Of a stretch of DNA of 9,432 nt, positions 5,652-9,432 are shown one piece after another (positions within the stretch are counted from its first letter, which is position 1; every line of letters begins with the position of its first letter). The stretch is from assembly GCA_934511335.1 (NCBI GenBank), contig CAKSWL010000066.1, positions 1 through 9,432 of the forward strand. Direction: 5' to 3'. Source of the stretch: an uncultured Cloacibacillus sp. GTDB lineage: Bacteria > Synergistota > Synergistia > Synergistales > Synergistaceae. The notes under the pieces were generated by a model. That model did not search any database, was not told the origin of the DNA, and saw only the letters and a program-made list of their open reading frames with translations. Made by a program: the position numbers and the translations under genes.

Positions 5652-7226
5652 GTGAGCAAAGTAATTTCGTCTGACGCAGCTATATCACTAATTAGAGATA
5701 ATACCGTGATCGGTATCGGCGGTTTTGGAGGCTTTTCCGCCCCCGACGATATCTTGCGCGCGATGGCGAAATCTTTTATCGCCAACGGCAGACCGAAGGG
5801 ACTGCACGTAGTTTCCGGCATTTCCCCCGGCGACCTTACGGAGAATGGATACGGCTTGAGCATCATCAAGGAGCCCGGCATCATCGCTTCGATCTACGCG
5901 GCCCATGTCGGGATGTCTCCCGCGATCGGCCGCGCCGTGAGCGGCAACAAAATCGCCGGCTACACCGTCCCTCTCGGAGTCTACGGACACCTTTTAAAGG
6001 CGATCGCCGGCGGGCGTCCCGGCGTGATGACGAAGATCGGCCTTCACACTTTCTGCGACCCGCGTCTTGACGGCTGCCGGGTCAACGGCCTCGCGGCCGC
6101 GTCGGGACGGGAGGTCGTCTCGCTGATTGATTTTGAGGGAGAAGAATACCTCTTCTACCGGAGCTTCCCGATCGAGCTGTGCGTCATCCGCGGCAGTTAT
6201 GCCGATGAGCATGGGAACATCTCGCTCGAGGAAGAGGCCCTCTACAGCGAGCAGGCGGCGATGGCCGCGGCCGTCCATAACTGCGGCGGCGTGGTTATCG
6301 TGCAGGTGAAGGGAGTCTTTAAACGCGGCGCCGTCGATCCCCGGCATGTGGCGATCCCCGGCGCGCTCGTCGACTATATCGTGGTCGCTGAACCGGGAAA
6401 CCACCTGCAGTGCTACGACGGTTCGGTTTTCCGCCCCGAGCTCATCGGCGACGTGCGGCAGCAGTTGGAAATGATCCGCCCGATGGCGCTCTCGCCGCGA
6501 AAGGTCTGCGGCCGGCGTGCGGCGCTTGAGATAGAGGGCGGCAGCCTTGTAAACTTGGGCATCGGGATGCCGGACGGCGTCGCCAGCGTCGCTAACGAGG
6601 AAGGCATCAGCCATCAGGTGACGTTTTCCATCGAGACGGGGGTCTACGGCGGCGTGCCGGTGAGCGGCGTGGGATTGGGCGCCGCGGTGAATCCAGAGGC
6701 GATCCTTTCAATAACGGACAACTTTGACATCTACGACGGCGGCGCGCTTGACGCGGCCTTTCTCGGAATGGGCGAGGTCGACGAAGAGGGCAATGTCAAC
6801 GTCTCTAAATTTGGCTCGCGCTGCACGGGGCCCGGCGGCTTCATCAACATTACCCAAAGCACGGGAAAGGTCTGCTTCATGGGAACCTTTACGGCGGGGC
6901 CGATGGACTGCCGGATCGGCGGCGGCCGTCTTGCGATTGAAAAAGACGCTCCCAGAGTCAAATTCAAGAAGAAAGTTCAGCAGGTGACCTTTTCTTCGCG
7001 CCGCGCGGCGGAGAAGGGGCAGCAGGTGCTTTATATAACGGAGCGGGCCGTCTTCCGGCTCGAAAGGGAGGGCGTGACGCTGACGGAGATCGCGCCCGGC
7101 GCGGATCTTGAGAGGGACGTCCTTGCGAAGATGGAATTCCGGCCGCGGATATCGGACGAACTGCGGCTGATGGACGAACGGATATTCCACGATAAAAAGA
7201 TGAAAATAAGCTTTATGCGTCAATAA
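5652..7226 (+). CDS. Family I CoA-transferase, propionate/acetate CoA-transferase type (fused alpha and beta domains)
   Basis: The 524-residue product moves CoA between acyl-CoA and free carboxylate through a glutamyl-CoA intermediate. The GTG at 5652 (MSKVISSDAAISLIRDN) is chosen over an upstream ATG at 5595: GAGG lies eight bases before it, the family N-terminus begins here, and the longer form would translate through the 5600-5626 hairpin. Domain 1 starts with TVIGIGGFGGFSAPDD (residue 18 on), with LGVYGHLLKAIAGG further in. Domain 2 has NLGIGMPDGVA (from residue 301) and SIETGVYGGVP, whose Glu328 matches the catalytic glutamate of propionate CoA-transferase. Length fits the fused one-chain class (YdiF/Pct). 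It precedes the mutase genes with a 38-base gap. A palindrome matching the operon operators covers codons 11-17. The donor/acceptor pair cannot be told from sequence. Confidence 0.88.
   Translation: MSKVISSDAAISLIRDNTVIGIGGFGGFSAPDDILRAMAKSFIANGRPKGLHVVSGISPGDLTENGYGLSIIKEPGIIASIYAAHVGMSPAIGRAVSGNKIAGYTVPLGVYGHLLKAIAGGRPGVMTKIGLHTFCDPRLDGCRVNGLAAASGREVVSLIDFEGEEYLFYRSFPIELCVIRGSYADEHGNISLEEEALYSEQAAMAAAVHNCGGVVIVQVKGVFKRGAVDPRHVAIPGALVDYIVVAEPGNHLQCYDGSVFRPELIGDVRQQLEMIRPMALSPRKVCGRRAALEIEGGSLVNLGIGMPDGVASVANEEGISHQVTFSIETGVYGGVPVSGVGLGAAVNPEAILSITDNFDIYDGGALDAAFLGMGEVDEEGNVNVSKFGSRCTGPGGFINITQSTGKVCFMGTFTAGPMDCRIGGGRLAIEKDAPRVKFKKKVQQVTFSSRRAAEKGQQVLYITERAVFRLEREGVTLTEIAPGADLERDVLAKMEFRPRISDELRLMDERIFHDKKMKISFMRQ
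5683..5700. promoter_or_regulatory. MarR-type operator-like palindrome, copy 3, inside the CoA-transferase coding sequence
   Basis: TATCACTAATTAGAGATA is symmetric at 16 of 18 positions and shares the 13-base run ATATCACTAATTA exactly with copy 2. It encodes residues 11-17 (I-S-L-I-R-D-N) with codons ATA TCA CTA ATT AGA GAT AAT, which are AT-rich compared with the rest of this gene. A GATAAT box (5697-5702) overlaps its right edge, but no good -35 box is spaced for it. A bound repressor here could block elongating polymerase, shut an internal promoter, or loop with the upstream sites. Function is inference. Confidence 0.5.
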
Positions 7227-7264
7227 GGCCGGTTTATAGAAAAAAGGCGAAAGGGGCAATAAGA

Positions 7265-8863
7265 ATGGCTGAAGAGAGGAAACATACAACGCTTTCAGGA
7301 TACGAGCTGAAAAGGGTCTACACCGAGGAAGATATCAAAAGTGAAGACCTGAAGGCGCGGCTCGGCGAGCCCGGACACTTCCCGTTTACGCGCGGCATCC
7401 GCGAGGAGATGTACCGCGACGGCAAGCTGTGGACGATGGGGCAGTACGCCGGCTTCGCCTCCGCGGAGGAGGCCAACGAGCGCTTCCGTTACATTATCGA
7501 ACAGGGCGGCACGGGATTTTCCGTCGCGCTGGACCTGCCTACTCAGATGGGTTACGATTCCGACGACCCCATGTCGGAGGGCGAGGTCGGAAAAGTGGGG
7601 GTCGCTATCGATTCCCTGGCTGATATCGAGGCGCTGTTCAAGGGAATACCCTTTGAAAAGGTACGCCAGATACGCACGACGGCGAACGCAAACTCGATAA
7701 TCATGCTCGCCTTTTATGTAGCTTTCGCGGAGAAAAACAATATCGATCCCAATACGATCGGCTTCTTTCTGCAAAACGACATCCTCAAAGAGTACATGTG
7801 CCGCGGCACCTATATCTTCCCGCCCGCGGCCGGCGTCAAGCTCTCCGTCGACGTGCTGGAATACTGCGGCAAACATCTTCCCCATTGGACGCCCATCGCG
7901 GTCTCCGGCTACCACATCAGGGAGGCAGGGGCCACCGCCGCGATGGAGCTCGCCTTCACGCTGGCGGACATGATCGAGTACTATGACGCCGCTGTGAAGC
8001 GGGGAGTGGATATCGTCGCGGCCACGGCGAACAGTTACTTCTTCCTCGGCGCGCAGCTGGACTTCCTTGAGGAGGTCGCAAAATACCGCGCCGCCCGCCG
8101 CCTCTACGCGCGGATCATGAAAGAACGTTATCACGTGACGGCGGAGGAGCCGCAGCGCCTGAAAATATTCGCCTTCACGAGCGGCTCCGCGCTGACGGCG
8201 GAACAGCCCATCAACAACGTAGTCCGCGTCGCCATCCAGACCATGGCCGCCGCCGCCGGCGGCATCCAGACCTTCCACGCCTCCTCTTACGACGAGGCGA
8301 TCTCGCTGCCTACGCAGGAGGCCGTGACGCTCTCGCTGCGCACGCAGCAGATCGTGGGCTATGAGTCCGGCCTGACGGAAACGGTAGACCCGCTCGGCGG
8401 GTCCTATGCGGTCGAGGCGCTCACGAACGCCATCGAGAAAGAGGTCCTCGTTCTGCTCGACACGATAGAGAAAAAGGGCGGGGCCATGAAGTGCATCGAG
8501 GAAGGCTTCCAGCAGAGGATGTTGGCGGACAACGCCTATAAGTATCAGAAGAGCGTGGACAACAAGGAGCGAATCGTCGTGGGCGTCAACGAGTTTAAAG
8601 ACGGCAAGCCCATAGAGCCCGCCCAGTTTACGGTCCCTGAGGATGTGGCGATCAAGCAGACGGAGAAGATCAACAAGCTGAAGGCGGAGCGCGACAACGA
8701 CAGAGTGAAGCGCGCCCTCGCCGCCATGGAGAGGGCGGCCCGGAACGACGAGAATCTGGGCGACTATATGATCGAAGCGGTGAGCGCCTACGCGACGCTG
8801 GGTGAAATCTGCGGCGTGCTGAAAAAAGTTTACGGCAAATATACGCCGATGAAGATTTACTAA
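7265..8863 (+). CDS. Acyl-CoA mutase large (substrate-binding) subunit, methylmalonyl-CoA mutase family, B12 domain on a separate gene
   Basis: The 532-residue product is the TIM-barrel subunit of an adenosylcobalamin-dependent carbon-skeleton mutase. The ATG at 7265 follows AAGGGG by eight bases. Family landmarks: PFTRGIREEMYRDGKLWTMG, QYAGF (Tyr61), LPTQMGYDSDDPMSEGEVG, QNDILKEYMCRGTYIFPP (Arg180), SGYHIREAGAT (His217), VAKYRAARRLYA and ESGLTETVDPLGGSY. From family knowledge, Tyr61 and Arg180 match the pair that binds the methylmalonyl carboxylate; isobutyryl-CoA mutase has Phe and Gln there. Three normally conserved segments differ: IRTTANANS (136-144) instead of SMTMN-type, AATANSYFF (252-260) instead of APRLSFF-type, and LKIFAFTSG (299-307) instead of RTHSQTSG-type. 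The chain ends without the B12 domain, supplied by the next gene 14 bases on. A dicarboxylic acyl-CoA substrate seems likely; whether it is methylmalonyl-CoA is uncertain. Confidence 0.88.
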   Translation: MAEERKHTTLSGYELKRVYTEEDIKSEDLKARLGEPGHFPFTRGIREEMYRDGKLWTMGQYAGFASAEEANERFRYIIEQGGTGFSVALDLPTQMGYDSDDPMSEGEVGKVGVAIDSLADIEALFKGIPFEKVRQIRTTANANSIIMLAFYVAFAEKNNIDPNTIGFFLQNDILKEYMCRGTYIFPPAAGVKLSVDVLEYCGKHLPHWTPIAVSGYHIREAGATAAMELAFTLADMIEYYDAAVKRGVDIVAATANSYFFLGAQLDFLEEVAKYRAARRLYARIMKERYHVTAEEPQRLKIFAFTSGSALTAEQPINNVVRVAIQTMAAAAGGIQTFHASSYDEAISLPTQEAVTLSLRTQQIVGYESGLTETVDPLGGSYAVEALTNAIEKEVLVLLDTIEKKGGAMKCIEEGFQQRMLADNAYKYQKSVDNKERIVVGVNEFKDGKPIEPAQFTVPEDVAIKQTEKINKLKAERDNDRVKRALAAMERAARNDENLGDYMIEAVSAYATLGEICGVLKKVYGKYTPMKIY

Positions 8864-8877
8864 AAGGGGGCTGCGTA

Positions 8878-9330
8878 ATGGTAAAAGTTCTTATTTCAAA
8901 ACCGGGCCTTGACGGCCACGACCGCGGCGCGAAGGTGGTCGCGCGCGCCTTTGAGGAGGCGGGGGCGGAGGTGATCTACACCGGCCTTCAGGCCACTCCG
9001 GACGAAATCGCCGAGGCGGCGGCGAAAGAAAAGGTGGACGTCGTAGGCGTGAGCCTCCTTTCCGGCGCTCACAATACGCTGATGCCGAAGGTGATCGACA
9101 AGGTAAAGGAAAAAGAGGGCATGGAAAAGACGGTCTTTATCCTCGGCGGCATCATTCCGCAGCAGGATATCCCCGGCCTGATGGAGAAGGGCGTCAGCGG
9201 CGTATTCGGACCGGGCACCCCGCTTGACGAAGTGACCGAATTCACCTTTGAGCAGGTGGCGCTCGCCAAGGCTGAGGAGATGGCCGAACAGGCGCTGTCC
9301 GCGATGTCGAACAAAGCTTCAAATATATAG
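8878..9330 (+). CDS. Acyl-CoA mutase small subunit (cobalamin-binding)
   Basis: The 150-residue product is the B12-binding partner of the mutase barrel encoded just upstream. The ATG at 8878 follows a GGGGG-containing site in a 14-base gap, consistent with co-translation. The cobalamin motif is complete: KPGLDGHDRGAK, with D-x-H-x-x-G at residues 12-17 and His14 as the lower cobalt ligand; then the SLLSGAH strand-loop and the GG of FILGGIIP. The end (FTFEQVALAKAEEMAEQ) is a helical tail. Length is normal for stand-alone small subunits such as those of isobutyryl-CoA mutase and archaeal methylmalonyl-CoA mutase. No MeaB-type GTPase chaperone or methylmalonyl-CoA epimerase is within the window; they could be beyond the right edge. 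Confidence 0.92.
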   Translation: MVKVLISKPGLDGHDRGAKVVARAFEEAGAEVIYTGLQATPDEIAEAAAKEKVDVVGVSLLSGAHNTLMPKVIDKVKEKEGMEKTVFILGGIIPQQDIPGLMEKGVSGVFGPGTPLDEVTEFTFEQVALAKAEEMAEQALSAMSNKASNI

Positions 9331-9362
9331 ATATTTAGAATAAAGATTAAGGAGGCATTTAC

Positions 9363-9432
9363 ATGGCAGGGATACTTGAGGGAGTAAAGGTTCTCGGCAT
9401 AGAGCAGCAGGTCGCGGGGCCGACCTGTACGA
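9363..9432 (+). CDS. Family III (CaiB/BaiF) CoA-transferase, first 23 codons only
   Basis: The gene begins at ATG 9363 behind a full AAGGAGG site (9349-9355, seven-base gap), 32 bases after the small mutase subunit, and runs off the window. Visible residues MAGILEGVKVLGIEQQVAGP followed by TCT match the CaiB/BaiF start pattern, in which LEGxxVL is followed by AGPxCT. The catalytic aspartate lies further in and is not visible. Family III enzymes transfer CoA between acids without a free acyl-enzyme glutamyl step of the family I kind and often serve one specific acid. With so few residues the call rests on one motif and the metabolic context. Confidence 0.7.
   Translation, partial: MAGILEGVKVLGIEQQVAGPTCT

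Noticed and set aside
1..9432. Mobile elements, CRISPR arrays, tRNA or rRNA genes
   Set aside because: No transposase or integrase frames, regularly spaced repeats, or tRNA/rRNA-like sequences were seen. Gene style is even across the window, giving no sign of recent insertion.

Overview
The window (9432 bases) holds the start of a divergently transcribed AAA ATPase gene and then one long same-strand cluster that looks like a MarR-controlled catabolic operon for an organic acid handled as its CoA thioester. The base composition is GC-rich with strong GGAGG-type ribosome sites. The enzymes (B12-dependent acyl-CoA mutase, Fe-S ene-reductase, two kinds of CoA-transferase) fit an anaerobic fermenter. 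My best guess is a Synergistota relative (Cloacibacillus/Synergistes type). That is an impression from gene content and protein style; an anaerobic Firmicute is not excluded.

Layout. Positions 1-615, minus strand: 5' part of an AAA ATPase, running off the left edge. 616-795: divergent intergenic region with a tandem 9-mer and a consensus promoter whose spacer carries a palindromic operator. 796-1215: MarR-family regulator. 1216-1428: second copy of the operator and a leader. 1429-3141: acyl/aryl-acid AMP ligase of the EntE/DhbE type. 3177-3199: hairpin. 3232-4335: short ene-reductase (Old Yellow Enzyme barrel plus four-cysteine cluster motif). 4336-4625: spacer with no convincing gene. 4626-5588: permease of the 2-keto-3-deoxygluconate (KdgT) family. 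5600-5626: strong hairpin. 5652-7226: family I CoA-transferase (propionate/acetate CoA-transferase type) with a third operator copy inside its first codons. 7265-8863 and 8878-9330: large and small (B12-binding) subunits of an acyl-CoA mutase. 9363-end: first 23 codons of a family III (CaiB/BaiF) CoA-transferase.

How the genes may work together (inference): the permease brings in a carboxylate. The ligase or one of the CoA-transferases makes the CoA ester. The ene-reductase saturates an activated C=C bond. The B12 mutase rearranges the carbon skeleton, and the CoA-transferases recycle CoA onto the incoming acid. The MarR protein probably senses the acid or its CoA ester. The substrate cannot be read from the sequence.

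The most striking observation is that the same near-palindrome (core CACTAATTAG or a close variant) occurs three times: over the regulator promoter, upstream of the ligase, and inside the CoA-transferase reading frame, where it imposes AT-rich codons on a GC-rich gene. The mutase also departs from familiar methylmalonyl- and isobutyryl-CoA mutases in three normally conserved active-site segments, although it keeps the Tyr/Arg pair typical of methylmalonyl-CoA mutase.
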